Shown here: positions 20,947-31,549 of the stretch, one piece after another
Layout of the letters: each line of letters opens with the position of its first letter
Numbering within the stretch: position 1 is the stretch's first letter
Assembly: GCA_019054805.1 (NCBI GenBank)
Contig: JAHQIY010000015.1
Location: forward strand, 256,001 to 320,000
Length of the DNA stretch: 64,000 bases
DNA from: Brachionus manjavacas
Lineage: Eukaryota; Rotifera; Eurotatoria; Ploima; Brachionidae
Direction of reading: 5' to 3'
Notes under the pieces: model-generated
What the model saw: the letters and a program-made list of their open reading frames with translations, nothing else
What the model was told of the DNA's origin: nothing
Database searches by the model: none
Translations under genes and position numbers: made by a program

Positions 20947-21617
20947 GGGTGCGCCTAACCACCGCACATAAAAAAATTTTAACGCACATTCCCAAAACTC
21001 CGTCGCACAAATCTTTCTATTAAACAGACATTTACTGAACAATGCATCAAAATATTTTTGAAATTATTTCAACGCACACGTACTAACATTATATAAAAAT
21101 TTTCAACGCACATAAATTTTATTTTAACGCATATTTAAAAAAATTGGTCTATTTAAAATTTTAAAAATATAAACTAAAGAACTAAAGTAGCTTAAAGCTT
21201 TTCTGCCAAAAGAAAATATAACAAAACCAAAAAGCCAAAAGAAAAAAGAGTGAGAATGAAACTAAATGACTCTCTTAATGATATTGACGAGTATTTAAAA
21301 GGTAATTAAATAGGAAAAAATTTTAAAATTTGGACGCATCTATTCAAATTCAAAAGATTCATATAGAAAACCCTCGTGTCGCCTGATTCTATTTTAACAA
21401 ATATTTAAAGACATAATTTTTTTGATTTTTTTTTAATGAGTTTACATTTAAGCGTTCGATAAATTTTTTTTTGAATATTTTTTATCTTGTTAGCGCACAT
21501 TTAAGTGCGTTAGAAAGATGTGCGTTAAAATTGTGAGTTAAAAAGTTGGTGTTTGTTAAAAAAGAACCCATGTTTGTTAATAAGCTTTGTATGTGCGTTG
21601 AAAAGAAATGTGCACCC
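20947..21617. mobile_element. Non-autonomous DNA element with GGGTGC ends and AACGCACA repeats, 671 bp
   Basis: The left end is GGGTGCGCCTAACCACCGCA and the right end is the inverse TGTGCACCC. Several AACGCACA units fill the left 200 bp, and inverted copies (TGTGCGTT, GTGCGTT) fill the right 130 bp. Such subterminal repeats are transposase-binding sites in hAT and related families. No transposase is present and no exact target duplication is visible. The superfamily is left open. Confidence 0.6.
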
Positions 21618-21953
21618 ATATAACAAAACCTTTTGATATATATCCAATTTTTTAATCTTTTTGTATTCGTATTATTAATAAAATCCCAGTACTCTAAGTT
21701 ATATAACCCTGAGACCCAGGTCAATTAAATTATTAATAAAATCTATAAAATGCTACATTATTTGAGTATAAATAATAATTATTAAAAAAAAAATTTAATT
21801 TAATTTTTAATTAATTCTTATCTTTAATATTAATTTTTAATTTAAGTTTAAAATTTAAATTCTGCAAATTTTAAATAATTTTTAAACTTTTTAAATAAAT
21901 AATGCTGATCTAAAACAATGAAAGTTTTAATAAGAAAACATAACATATAAATT

Positions 21954-22090
21954 AAACAGTATTTCTTTTTTCAGTACTTTTCTATGTGTTATGTTCAAGG
22001 AGCTACCATAGGTGACCTCCTAGTAGGCCACATCCGCAAGCTAGTCTTGCTGTAGCTTATATATATTATTATTGTTATTATTATTATAAT
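21954..22090 (+). repeat. Family A 3' tail copy
   Basis: About 130 bp, roughly 93% identical by eye to 37987-38113. It runs from AAACAG(T/C)ATTTCTTTTTTC through GGAGCTACCATAGGTGACCT and CTAGTCTTGCTGTAGCT to an ATT-type simple repeat. Weaker inverted copies lie at 28716-28790 and 43132-43212. The simple-repeat end and the truncation point to LINE 3' tails. Confidence 0.7.
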
Positions 22091-22284
22091 TTATTTTAAA
22101 AAAAGTGTAAATTGAGAAATTCTCCAAAGTTATAACATACAAAATAAAAAAGGTACTAAATTTCTAATTATTAAGGCATCTAATACAATGATATGAAAAC
22201 TCTAGTTATTTATTAAAATATCAATTTTTTTGTGAAAAAAAGGCAAAATTATTGCTGAAAATGTTTTTGTGAAATTTTATTTAA

Positions 22285-22621
22285 TGCCTAAAGAAACTAT
22301 CTTTAAGCGAAACTTTAAACGGTCTGACTTGCGGAAGAAAAATCAAGTGGTTTGGACACATTTTTAGAATATCAACAAAAAAATCCCTTGATTTCGGACA
22401 TCTAGAGATTCTATCTGTTGAAGGGAAAATGAATCTTGAAAGACCAAAGGTTATCTGGAAGATAGCAGTTGAAAGAGAACTGAATGAGATGAAACTAACA
22501 TATGAACAAGTTAATGGCTACTAAGGACAGATCAGTGTGGAGAAGCCGTGCGGCAAACCTAAATTTGAAGAAAAAGGGAGAAGATTTCAGATCCACAATT
22601 ACAACAATCATAACTAGATGA
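22285..22621 (+). pseudogene. LINE ORF2 C-terminal relic
   Basis: The frame reads GRKIKWFGHIFRIS, then ERPKVIWKIAVERELNEM, then after a one-base shift ATKDRSVWRSRAANL and a stop at 22621. The WFGH and DRSVWRSR blocks are typical of the region behind the RT in several non-LTR clades. The frame break and missing RT core mark it as a 5'-truncated pseudogene. It has no link to the thioredoxin gene next to it. Confidence 0.7.
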
Positions 22622-22784
22622 TTCTTTTAGTGACTGATTTCAGTGGTCTGCAAAATTTAAAAAATTAAATACCAATTTTATTCATAAATTTTAACATGCA
22701 AACCATTAATAAATAGCATAAGGAATTTTAATTTTTAACAAAAAAAATCTTAATCAATTAATTTTAAGTGGAATCTTTTATTTT

Positions 22785-23300
22785 CTATTCGGACTTTTGC
22801 TGTGCATTTTGTTCCTCGCTGGTCGACTCCGTTTTATTCTCATTAGTTTTTGATTCTTGGTCAGATGATTCTTCTTTCACTGGCTCTTTCTTAGGTGCTT
22901 CTTCTTTTGGAGGCTCTTCTTTTGCTGCTTCTTCTTTTGGAGGCTCTTCTTTTGCTGCTTCTTCTTTTGGTGGCTCTAATTTTGTCTTTAACAGCTTGAC
23001 ACTTTCACGAATTTTGTTCAAATTAGCACCAGCAAACTGAGAAATCTTGGTGCCATTATGAAATAGTTCAAAGTGTGGAACACCCGATACATCTGCTAAT
23101 TCGTTAGGCATTGAATCAGAAGCTTCGTCAACGTCAATGTGAATGAACTTGACTGTGGGATTCTCTTTGGCTAATTCTTTAAAAACCGGCTCAACTCTTT
23201 TGCATGGTCCGCACCAGGAAGCCGAAAAATCGACCAAAGCCACTCCAGTCGAAATTAATTCTTGAAATTCGTCCGATTTGGTTGTGTGTATTACTGACAT
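22785..23300 (-). CDS. Thioredoxin with charged C-terminal repeat tail (171 aa)
   Basis: A single exon with ATG at 23300. A full thioredoxin fold occupies residues 1-108: VDFSASWCGPCKRVEPVF with the redox pair C30 and C33, then FIHIDVDE, and SGVPHFELF with the cis-proline. The last 60 residues form a tail made of near-repeats PPKEEAAKEE, followed by a Ser/Glu/Asn-rich end. The tail is encoded by a 30-bp tandem repeat (about 22895-22980). There is no signal peptide and no membrane segment, so I expect a cytosolic or nuclear disulphide reductase or redox adaptor. The core resembles animal thioredoxin-1. The tail is unusual and may recruit a partner or alter solubility. That is inference. Confidence 0.88.
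   Translation of the reverse strand: MSVIHTTKSDEFQELISTGVALVDFSASWCGPCKRVEPVFKELAKENPTVKFIHIDVDEASDSMPNELADVSGVPHFELFHNGTKISQFAGANLNKIRESVKLLKTKLEPPKEEAAKEEPPKEEAAKEEPPKEEAPKKEPVKEESSDQESKTNENKTESTSEEQNAQQKSE
22893..22982. repeat. In-frame 30-bp coding minisatellite
   Basis: About three units of GGCTCTTCTTTTGCTGCTTC plus TTCTTTTGGA lie inside the thioredoxin tail. They encode the (PPKEEAAKEE)n repeats. The last unit has drifted. Copy number is likely to vary between individuals. Confidence 0.75.
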
Positions 23301-23770
23301 TTTAGTGAGCTTTAAAGCACTATGAGACGAATTAGAGAAAATTTGCCAACTATTTATATTATAAGCTTGGTAAGCGTGACGTATGAAAAAATATTTCTAG
23401 ATATTAAATGAATAAATTTTATGTGTTGACTAGGATCCAATTTGAAGTCAATTCCCTCAAATATTTCTTTTGTTGATTGGTAATTTGATTTTTTATCTTG
23501 ATTTTTGCTTGTATCATAATTGAAAAAATTTTAATTTTTTGTTTACACTACAATAAAAGCCAACAATTTCAGCCTTATATTTATTTACAGAACCATGAAA
23601 TTCCATTATTGCTAACTTCCAAGCGAACAGACTTTATCAAATTTTTTAAAAGCACTATCTCGGGTGCAAAAAAAACATCGGATTCAAATCTAGTTAAATT
23701 TTCAACTTAATTTTGCAAAATAAATTAAAAATGAAAAAAAATAGAGTATTTTTAATAAATTTTATTTAAA
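23301..23770. promoter_or_regulatory. Divergent promoter region, thioredoxin / DCAKD
   Basis: The two genes start back-to-back across 470 bp. No named motif can be told apart from the A+T-rich background. A short open frame at 23498-23710 starts with TTG and is probably chance. Confidence 0.35.
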
Positions 23771-24457
23771 ATGTTTCTGGTAGGTTTAACTGGTGGAATA
23801 GCCTCGGGTAAATCAACAGTATCCAAAATATTCAATGAAGAATTTAGAATTCCCATAATTGATGCCGATTTAATTGCCAGACAAGTTGTTTTGCCGGATA
23901 GAACCGGGTGGAAACGAGTTCGTAGACTATTTGGAAATGAAATTTTAAATCAAGACAGAACAGTTAATAGAGAAAAGCTTGGAGAGATTATTTTTAGTGA
24001 TCATGCTAGGAGAAAGATGCTGAACAAAGCTCTTCATGGGCTTATTTTGTTGGAAATTTTGAAACAAATTCTACTTAATTTGGTAAAAGGAGAAAGATTT
24101 GTTTTGCTAGATATACCATTGTTGTTTGAGACTAAAATTGGTCTTAGTCTGTTGAGTTACAAACTGGTTGTTTATTGCCAAAGTGAAGAAGAGCAATTGC
24201 GTCGTTTAATGATTAGAAATCCCAGTCTAAATGAACAAGAAGCCAAAAAGAGAATTCAATCACAAATGAACACTGCCGACAAACTAAAGTTGGCTGATTA
24301 TTGCATAGATAATTCGAAAGATTTGGAATACACAAGAGAACAGGTCAAAAACATCTTTAATGTACTTAAAAAATCAAAAATTTATTTATGGATCAGAGCT
24401 TTTTTGTTTACCGGATTAGCATTCGGATTATTTTTATTGAATAAATATTTATTTTAA
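23771..24457 (+). CDS. DCAKD: Dephospho-CoA kinase domain protein (228 aa)
   Basis: Intronless, ATG at 23771. CoaE fold: P-loop GLTGGIASGKST (5-16), then IIDADLIARQVV (CoaE signature), FVLLDIPLLFET, and a lid with RNPSLNEQEAKKRI. The C-terminal segment (about 204-226, WIRAFLFTGLAFGLFLLNKY) is a hydrophobic helix, as in animal DCAKD, which would anchor the enzyme to a membrane. CoaE-type enzymes phosphorylate dephospho-CoA with ATP to give CoA, the last step of CoA synthesis. In animals this step is mainly done by the bifunctional COASY, and DCAKD is a second, monofunctional copy. It is divergent from the thioredoxin gene. Coenzyme A is also the substrate of the two ACSL enzymes downstream. 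Confidence 0.93.
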   Translation: MFLVGLTGGIASGKSTVSKIFNEEFRIPIIDADLIARQVVLPDRTGWKRVRRLFGNEILNQDRTVNREKLGEIIFSDHARRKMLNKALHGLILLEILKQILLNLVKGERFVLLDIPLLFETKIGLSLLSYKLVVYCQSEEEQLRRLMIRNPSLNEQEAKKRIQSQMNTADKLKLADYCIDNSKDLEYTREQVKNIFNVLKKSKIYLWIRAFLFTGLAFGLFLLNKYLF

Positions 24458-25242
24458 TTTGTCATCTTTTTTATATCAATAGAATAAACTAAAGTGTGGA
24501 GCGGTACCAAAATTAATTCATTTTTATTTTCTGCTATTTAATTTTTGTTTTTAAGAATAATATGTTTGCTAGTTTTTAAGGATTTTGAATAATTATTTGA
24601 GTGTGCTTGTTAGGTATATACATTCATTTAATAAAAAATGTGATTAATAAATATTTTAAAAAATATGTGCAAACATGATAAAATCTTTTTATTTTGAATA
24701 CTATATTTTGGAGAAAATTTGGTAATATAAAAATTCAATTATCATGCTTAAATACAATTATAAAAAGGTTTTAAAGTATTTTTTTATAAAATTTATTGCA
24801 GAAGCATATTCTTATTGTATTCATTCAACGCTTAACTTGATTTTTAATCTCTGAAAAACTTTGCAAAAAACTTATTACCCAAAAATCATTCATAATACCT
24901 GGTTGTGGTAAAGATAATTTGTTTAACATGAAAATATGCTTTAATATATAATATATAATATATAAAGAAAAAAAAATACTAAAAAAGATTTTTTTAATAA
25001 ATTTTTGATGAAAAGCTTCAATTTTCTGAAAATTTCCGGATTTTTGAAGTATGCACAATAAAAGAAAAATTTAAAAAATATATTCAAAATTTATTTTTAT
25101 TCCAAATTTTATTTTTTTTTCCAGGAAATTCTACAATTTTCTTATTTTATTCCATTTTAAAATAGCAGTATTCTCAAAATTAGTATTTTCTATTTTTATT
25201 GTACAACCAAAAAAAATATTATTGAAAATACATTTGTTAAGA
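24458..25242. other. AT-rich spacer before tRNA-Glu and PMS2
   Basis: Simple A/T sequence with ATATAT-type runs near 24948-24966. No gene or recognisable repeat. A short open frame on the minus strand (24825-25058) shows no domain and no coding composition. Confidence 0.4.
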
Positions 25243-25314
25243 TCCCATATGGTCTAGTGGTTAGGATTCCTGCCTTTCACGCAGGCGGCCCGGGTTCAAT
25301 TCCCGGTGTGGGAA
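25243..25314 (+). tRNA. tRNA-Glu (anticodon TTC)
   Basis: The fourth identical copy, with the shared 5' flank GTTAAGA and a T6 run straight after the acceptor. It ends only 113 bp before the PMS2 start codon and lies on the same strand, so it sits in or next to the PMS2 promoter. Confidence 0.95.
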
Positions 25315-25427
25315 AATTTTTTGCTGCATGTTTCATACTAAAAATTACGTGAAAAATAAACTTGACAAAAATTTAAATTATAGAAAAAAAAATATATTTT
25401 TGTATTAAAAAAATTTTTTTTTTTTCA

Positions 25428-28400
25428 ATGTCGGTTATAAAATCACTAGATCAGGGTACAGTCCATCGAATTTGTTCGGGACAAGTAATAATCAATTTAG
25501 CAAATGCTGTCAAAGAGTTGGTAGAAAATAGTCTTGATGCTGGTTCAAAGAATATCGAAATAAAACTAAAACAATACGGAAGCGATTCAATAGAAGTGAG
25601 TGACGATGGACCCGGTATCATACAATCAGACTTTCAAACAATTGGTAATAAATAATTTAAATTTCAAATTTTTTTTATTAAATTCTAAAAAGCACTCAAA
25701 CATTATACCTCGAAAATCCAGCAATACGAGGACTTGGAAACATTGGGCACATTTGGCTTTCGCGGCGAGGCACTCAGCTCCCTGTGTGCACTTTGCAATT
25801 TGGTCTTAGTCACGCGTCACTCAAGCTCAATAGCAGCCACTCGTATTGAATACGAGAAAACAGGCCTCATCAAATCGCAGATTCAGTGTGCCAGATCGGT
25901 CGGAACCACTGTCATTTTGGAAAAATTATTCCACACTCTGCCTGTTCGCCACAAGGAATTCATCAAAAATCTAAAAAGAGAATACCACAAATTGATGCAC
26001 GTGATTCAATCATACTGTTTGATATCAGAAGGCATCAAGATAAGTTGTTTTAATTTGATAGGGGACAAGTCGACAAAATTAATGAGCACTCATTCAAAAA
26101 ATTCCCTTAAAGATAACATCATTGAAATTTATAGTTTGTCAGCATTTAATTCATTAATTAAATTTGACCAGTCTGAACCCTCAACTGAAATCTTAATTGA
26201 GTATAAATTGGTAAAGGCAGTGAAAGAAAATTTAGATGAGCATTGGGAAAAAGAAAGCCAAAATGAAATGCCCACTCAAACCAACTATTCAGATATATTC
26301 AAAATTGAAGGCTATGTGTCGTCTTGTGCTCATGGCCAAGGCAGAAGTGCTCCAGACAGACAATATTTTTATGTGAATAAAAGACCGTGTGATCACTCAA
26401 AAATAACAAAATTAATAAATGAAATTTATCATCAGTTCAACCGTACCCAGTACCCAATGTTTGTTTTGAGTGTAAAAATGGACAGTCATGACGTGGACGT
26501 CAATGTCACTCCGGACAAATTGCAGATGTTTTTCAAAAATGAAAATATTCTTTTAGCCATCTTGAAGTCTTCTCTAATTAAAATGTTTGATAAAAATTAT
26601 AAAACTGTCAATTTAGACGAAAGCTCATTTCAGGACAAATCAAGCGATTTGCTCAAATCTTTTGTTCAGACAAAACCAAAGTCAACTCAGCTAAAAAATA
26701 TCCAAGACACAGACTTGGCTAGGAGTGAAGAGTGCACTAAGAGGACTAGGAACGATGATGAGTACGAGTCACCCGAAAACAGGCCCAAACAACCCAGAAT
26801 CAATGAACTGTTCACCGATAAAACCAATCATTTGGCCAAAAAAAGGCTTACTCCTGAAAAAAGTCCCAATACACCTAAAAAAATTGTTCTCTTGTCGCCT
26901 CGCAACCACCCAAGTCCTTTTTCGACTCAAGATAGATTTAACATGTTCCAGAATCATATTGGAGAAAAAAGCGCCGATAGTTCTTTTTCAAAAAGAATCG
27001 ATCTGCATTTGTGCAACCGTGAGACCAGAGTGTTGGACACGCCACCTCAAACCAAAATAACAAGATTGGACAAAGAACTGGAAAGTCAGCCGAGTCCATT
27101 GTTAATAAATGATAAACTCAATTGGAAAGAAAAACAGATGGTTGTCATGGAAACAGATTTGACAAGCACTCAGGATTCATTTGTCATACCGCAAACACCT
27201 ACCGGACAAAAGATTCAATCAAACTCTATGCATGAAAATTTGAAAGTTTTGGGAATCAATAGTTCTCGGGTTGATCATGACTTGGCTGATTTGGGTAAGA
27301 ATACTTTTAAAAAACAATTTAAAAAAAATCTATGGAAATTTTTTATTAAAATGTCTTTTAATAATTTTGTTGGGAACGCTGTGAGCCAGAAATCTTGTTA
27401 AATTTAACTGACCAGTTTTAAGAAAAGTATAAATGCGATAAATTGATTATCTTCTAATTATCCAACGCCCTTGTGTAGCTTTTATCTTACTACTGGCGAA
27501 CTTTTTCCACTCATTCAAAATATTTGATCCTTTACCCTTTACAAAACTTATTTTGGCTAAGTTTAATTTTTTCCAATGTCAATTTTTTGTAATTCTTTAT
27601 TCTTTTGCTGAAGGGGTCACAACTCAATCAGTTTTTTAAAATAAAAAAAAAAGCATATAATATGTAATTGATACCTAACTATTTCTTCTTTTTTCCAATC
27701 AAACATTTATAAAATATGTAGCTGTAACTCTCTATTGCAATAAAAGTAATTTTAATTTTCCTCTATTTTATTTTTTTTAATTATTTCATTTTAAACAACT
27801 TTTTTTTATTTTATTCATTTTTTTTAATCTGAAGGAGCATTAGCTCGATACAGAAAATAAATAAATAAATAATCTTCTATAATGTTGTGTGTTTATTTAG
27901 AATTGCAAATTAATTTTCTTTCAACTATTAATTTACAACTACTTTTGAACATTTGAATTTATTCTAATATTTAAATAAATCAGGATTTCAAATTTAAAAA
28001 AATTCCAATTAAAAAATGTAACGAAGACAAAAAAGAAATTTCAAATTATTTCTAGTGAAAAATATTTTGTTTCAGATTGTTTGATCATCAAAATTTATAA
28101 TTTTTTCAAATTTGAATCAGAATTTTATTTTTGTAATTTTGAAAATTCAACATGTTCTTTTATTCATTTAATTTTTCAAGATTCTTGCATAAAAATGTCC
28201 AAAATTTTTGGCGGGCGGTCAAAAATACGGTCAGCCAGGTGGTCTTTTTTTTGGACCGCCAAAAAATGACCGTATTTTTGACCGCCCGCCAAAAATTTTT
28301 TTACTTTTTTTAATCATTTAAAAAAGCTGTTTTTTTTTGTTTTTTTTTATTTCCTTAAATTCTTGATTTTTCATTTAGAATTTTCCGATGTTGTATAATT

Positions 28401-30531
28401 TGTTGACAATACTTTATTTATCCTTTATCAAAATTTTTTTTAAAGTCTCTAATTTAAGTTAAAAACTTTAATTTTATCCACAATAGCAACTTGGAATTCA
28501 CGTGGTACGTTAAAGAAAAAATATTTTAAAGTCCAAGAATTTTCGCAAGCACTGTTATATAAGAAAATATATATAAAAAACTAGCTTATGCAAATTAAAT
28601 TCAAAAAAGTAAAAAAATTAAGAAAATACAAAATAGAGCAACAAATAGATAATTAGAAAATTAAAACAGCGCAAAAATTTAATTTTTTCTTTTTGAATTA
28701 ATTAAGTAATAAAACTTAATAATAATAATAATAAAAATAAGCTTACAAGGAAGATATCTATGGTAGCTGGATGCATTGAAATCTAGTAACATATAAAAAG
28801 TTATCAATAGTTAAAAAAAAAATTGGTAAATTTCTGGTTATTTTTGAACATTTGAATTTTAATTTGAAGTTACTAGAATTTAACCTGGAAATTAACTGGA
28901 AATTTAATAAAATAATTTCAAAAATCAGTACTGTATATAAAAAAAAAATAAAAAAAAATTGTTTTTTTTAAATTTAAATTATTTAAATTGTAAATAAAGA
29001 TACACAATTAGTAATTTGATTCCATTTCTCCTAGATTATATTTCATGATTTTTTATTGACAACTTAATTTTCTTTTCGTTTATGATCCATTTTTTAATTT
29101 CCCAAAGCGACTAAATATCAGTTGAACGAACACTTCTTTTGACAAGTAGAGCATAGTTTTTGAAATTTTTGCTTGAGTGGTTTATATTTTTTTTAAATAC
29201 ATAAGTCGTTACAGGTTTTAATTGTAGTTGATAAAATTGCATTTAAAATTTTATATTTAATTTAATTTAGAAAAATAAATAATTTGTTTTTTTTACATTA
29301 TTTTTTGCATTATTGCTTTTTTCAAAAGGTTCGGATGTTGAATTCTTAAAGTAGATTTTTAATTCATACCAATTCATTTTGAGAGAGTGAAATCTCAACT
29401 TTAATAATTATCATTAATAGTACTTAAATTAGATAAACTTTTATTTATAAATTTTTCTTTTTTTTCATTTAGCTTAAATCAAACATTTTTATCTATTATA
29501 AGATAGTTCAAAGTAAACAGAGATAAACTAAAAAATAAATTAAATTATTTTTCCAAGGTTTAGTGACACAGATTGATGATTCAGTTGATTTTTCTATTAA
29601 TAAATCACTTGACATTCAAAAAGAATCGACCAGATTGGATCAAAGTCAAATAGAAATTGGTACACCTGTGAGCCAAATAAAGTCTACTTTGAGCCAAACA
29701 ATAAGAGCCCGGAGAGAAAAAACTTTGCCAGTTGACAAGACGAAGTTTGCCCAAAACCATGCTAAAGTAATAGAGCTTGAAGAAAAAACAAAAAAACGCA
29801 AAGAAGAGCTGGAAAAGTCGGTTTTTTCGCGTTTAAAATTCAAAAGCAAGAACATAGATAGCAAAGATGCCGAATCAGAACTGGATAGATGCATTACCAA
29901 GGAGGACTTTTTGAGCATGAAAGTCCTCGGTCAATTCAACAAGGGCTTCATAATCACTCAATTGGATCAAGACTTGTTCATTGTTGATCAACATGCTGCC
30001 GATGAAATTTTTAACTTTGAGACAATTCAAAAAAATGGAAAAATTCAAAAACAAAAACTTTTACAACCAAAATACTTAGAACTTCCAGCCTCATCAGAAA
30101 GCATTTTGATGGATAATTTGAACATTTTGGAAAAACTAGGCTACGATGCTGAAATCTGCCAGAATAGAAAAGTGGGCAACCGAATCATGATCACTTGTGT
30201 GCCCATGTCAAGCAAAAGCAACAAACTCTTTGATTTCAAAGACATTGATGAAGTTTTGTTCGTGCTGAGTGAGAGTGACTTGAATGCGGGCTCGATCCAA
30301 ATGAGTAGTTCGGAACAGTCCCATTTAACCTCGATTAGATCATCATCATTGAGATCGTTGTACGCTTCCAAAGCCTGCCGAAAATCAATTATGATCGGCG
30401 ATTCACTTAACATGACTGAAATGAAACGGGTCATCAGCCATTTGAATGAAATAGATAAACCGTGGAACTGTCCGCATGGACGACCCACAATGCGACACTT
30501 AATCAACATCGATCTCCTTAAAAAAAATTAA
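25428..30531 (+). CDS. PMS2: Mismatch repair endonuclease PMS2 (three exons, 930 aa)
   Basis: Exons are 25428-25644, 25693-27294 and 29558-30531. Intron 1 is only 48 bp; intron 2 is 2,263 bp. Both are GT-AG and keep the frame ([24 protein letters not shown]). The N-terminal GHKL ATPase holds [19 protein letters not shown] and [16 protein letters not shown]. The transducer domain follows ([13 protein letters not shown]-like [12 protein letters not shown]). A long, poorly conserved Ser/Pro/Lys linker leads to the C-terminal MutL dimer and nuclease domain, with [15 protein letters not shown] (about 741-755, the metal-binding DQHA(X)2E(X)4E motif), [16 protein letters not shown] and [13 protein letters not shown]2 pairs with MLH1 as MutL-alpha and nicks the strand to be repaired in the nucleus. 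All nuclease motifs are intact. The length is slightly above human (862 aa), mostly in the linker. Confidence 0.95.
27826..27873 (+). repeat. Family B 3' tail copy
   Basis: Reads AATCTGAAGGAGCATTAGCT, then CGATACAG and an AAATAAATAAAT run. It matches copies at 36778 and 41108, and in inverse at 16270 and 36441. It looks like the end of a truncated retroposon. Confidence 0.6.
28201..28300. mobile_element. Perfect GC-rich hairpin (fold-back MITE), 100 bp
   Basis: 33-bp arms (28201-28233 and 28267-28299) are exact reverse complements, with the core GGCGGGCGGTCAAAAATACG. The 33-nt middle is itself close to palindromic (GGTGGTC against GGACCGCC), so almost the entire 100 bp could fold back. Such GC-rich sequence is striking in this A+T-rich intron. 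It may be a recent fold-back MITE. A hairpin RNA precursor is an alternative. No target duplication can be read. Confidence 0.75.
28716..28790 (-). repeat. Family A 3' tail copy, diverged
   Basis: Read on the minus strand: AGCTACCATAGATATCTTCC, then TTGTAAGC, then (ATT)n. It matches the order of blocks in the tails at 21954 and 37987. Confidence 0.5.
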
Positions 30532-31047
30532 AATTTTCCTCTCTTTTAAACTTTTAAATCCATTACTTTAATTTAAATAAAAATTGTAAATTTGATCATT
30601 TTAAAATTTATTTTATTAGAAAATTTTATTAAAAAAAATATCACAATTCTAAAAAATGTGACAATTCTAAGAAATGATTTTTTCTAGATATCATTTATTT
30701 GTTTGCTTCTTCGGATTAAAAAAAAAAAAAGGGAAAATAAATTTAAATAAGTAATGATAGCTGAGAAAATGAGAAATAAATAGAGAAAATAGTAATTACT
30801 AATTAAAAAAGCTAATGTTAAGTTTTTTAACTATTGTTTTATTTAATTTAAAGGAGCAGTGATTTTCGTGTGAATTACAATAAGTTTAATTGCTTATAAA
30901 TAGATGACTTTTGATAGTTTATTTGATAGACAAAATGGTTTTGGGCTATAGGTCTTCAATATAAATCAAATGGTCAAGTATTAAATTTTTTATTTTTAAA
31001 ATATATTTAAATAAAATTAAAAAGTAAAAATAGTAGACAAAAAAATT
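30532..31047. other. Spacer between PMS2 and tRNA-Leu
   Basis: A+T-rich. No gene is seen. It includes the PMS2 3' flank with an AATAAAAATTG polyadenylation-like signal about 40 bp after the stop. Confidence 0.4.
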
Positions 31048-31127
31048 TGATAGCGGTGGGATTCGAACCCACGCCTGTTACGACTGGTGCCTAAAACCAG
31101 CGCCTTAGACCACTCGGCCACGCTACC
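31048..31127 (-). tRNA. tRNA-Leu (anticodon TAG)
   Basis: 80 nt with a class II variable arm. The acceptor GGTAGCG pairs with CGCTATC (one G-T), the anticodon loop TTTAGGC gives TAG, and the T loop is TTCGAAT. It is identical to the copy at 37439-37518. A TTTTTTT run follows its 3' end on the minus strand. Confidence 0.95.
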
Positions 31128-31549
31128 TCTGAGATTTTTAGAGTAAACTCAAGCTTGACTGTTTAAAATAACCAAGGTAATGTAGTCCTAGTTTATTTTT
31201 TTCCATTGATATTATATAATGTTAGATTAAAAAATCAAAAGAACGCAGTTATTATCTATCAAGAAAATTTCCTAAAATATCAAGTCATTTAATAAATCAT
31301 ATGAGCTTAAGATGATAAAAACTGTTCTTAATTTAGCTGTTCTATTAGAACAAATCACATAGAATTTTTGATAGGGAAAAAAAATCGATTGAGTTTAAAT
31401 GAAAAAAAACTTGTTATTTCAGATCAATAATCTTTTGGGTACATGCATCCATTGAGATATTTTCGCTCCAAATCAGGCAATATAGAATTTTATATTAAAA
31501 TTTAGTTCCTATATTATTTGTTTAGAAATAGAGAAAAAAATTTCAAATT
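31128..31549. promoter_or_regulatory. Upstream region of the first ACSL gene
   Basis: A 422-bp gap between the divergent tRNA-Leu and the ACSL start. No motif is recognisable. Confidence 0.3.

Larger units (their letters stand above)
19395..22784. other. 3.4-kb repeat-rich interval
   Basis: No complete gene is seen. It holds a coding-like exon fragment (20256-20416), a TGATCA-rich cluster (about 20580-20770), a GGGTGC-ended MITE (20947-21617), a family A tail (21954-22090) and a LINE C-terminal relic (22285-22621), each listed separately. Confidence 0.5.
27295..29557. other. PMS2 intron 2 with repeat insertions
   Basis: A 2.26-kb intron in a gene whose other intron is 48 bp. It contains a family B tail (27826-27873), the GC-rich hairpin (28201-28300) and an inverted family A tail (28716-28790), so it has probably grown by insertions. 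Confidence 0.6.
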
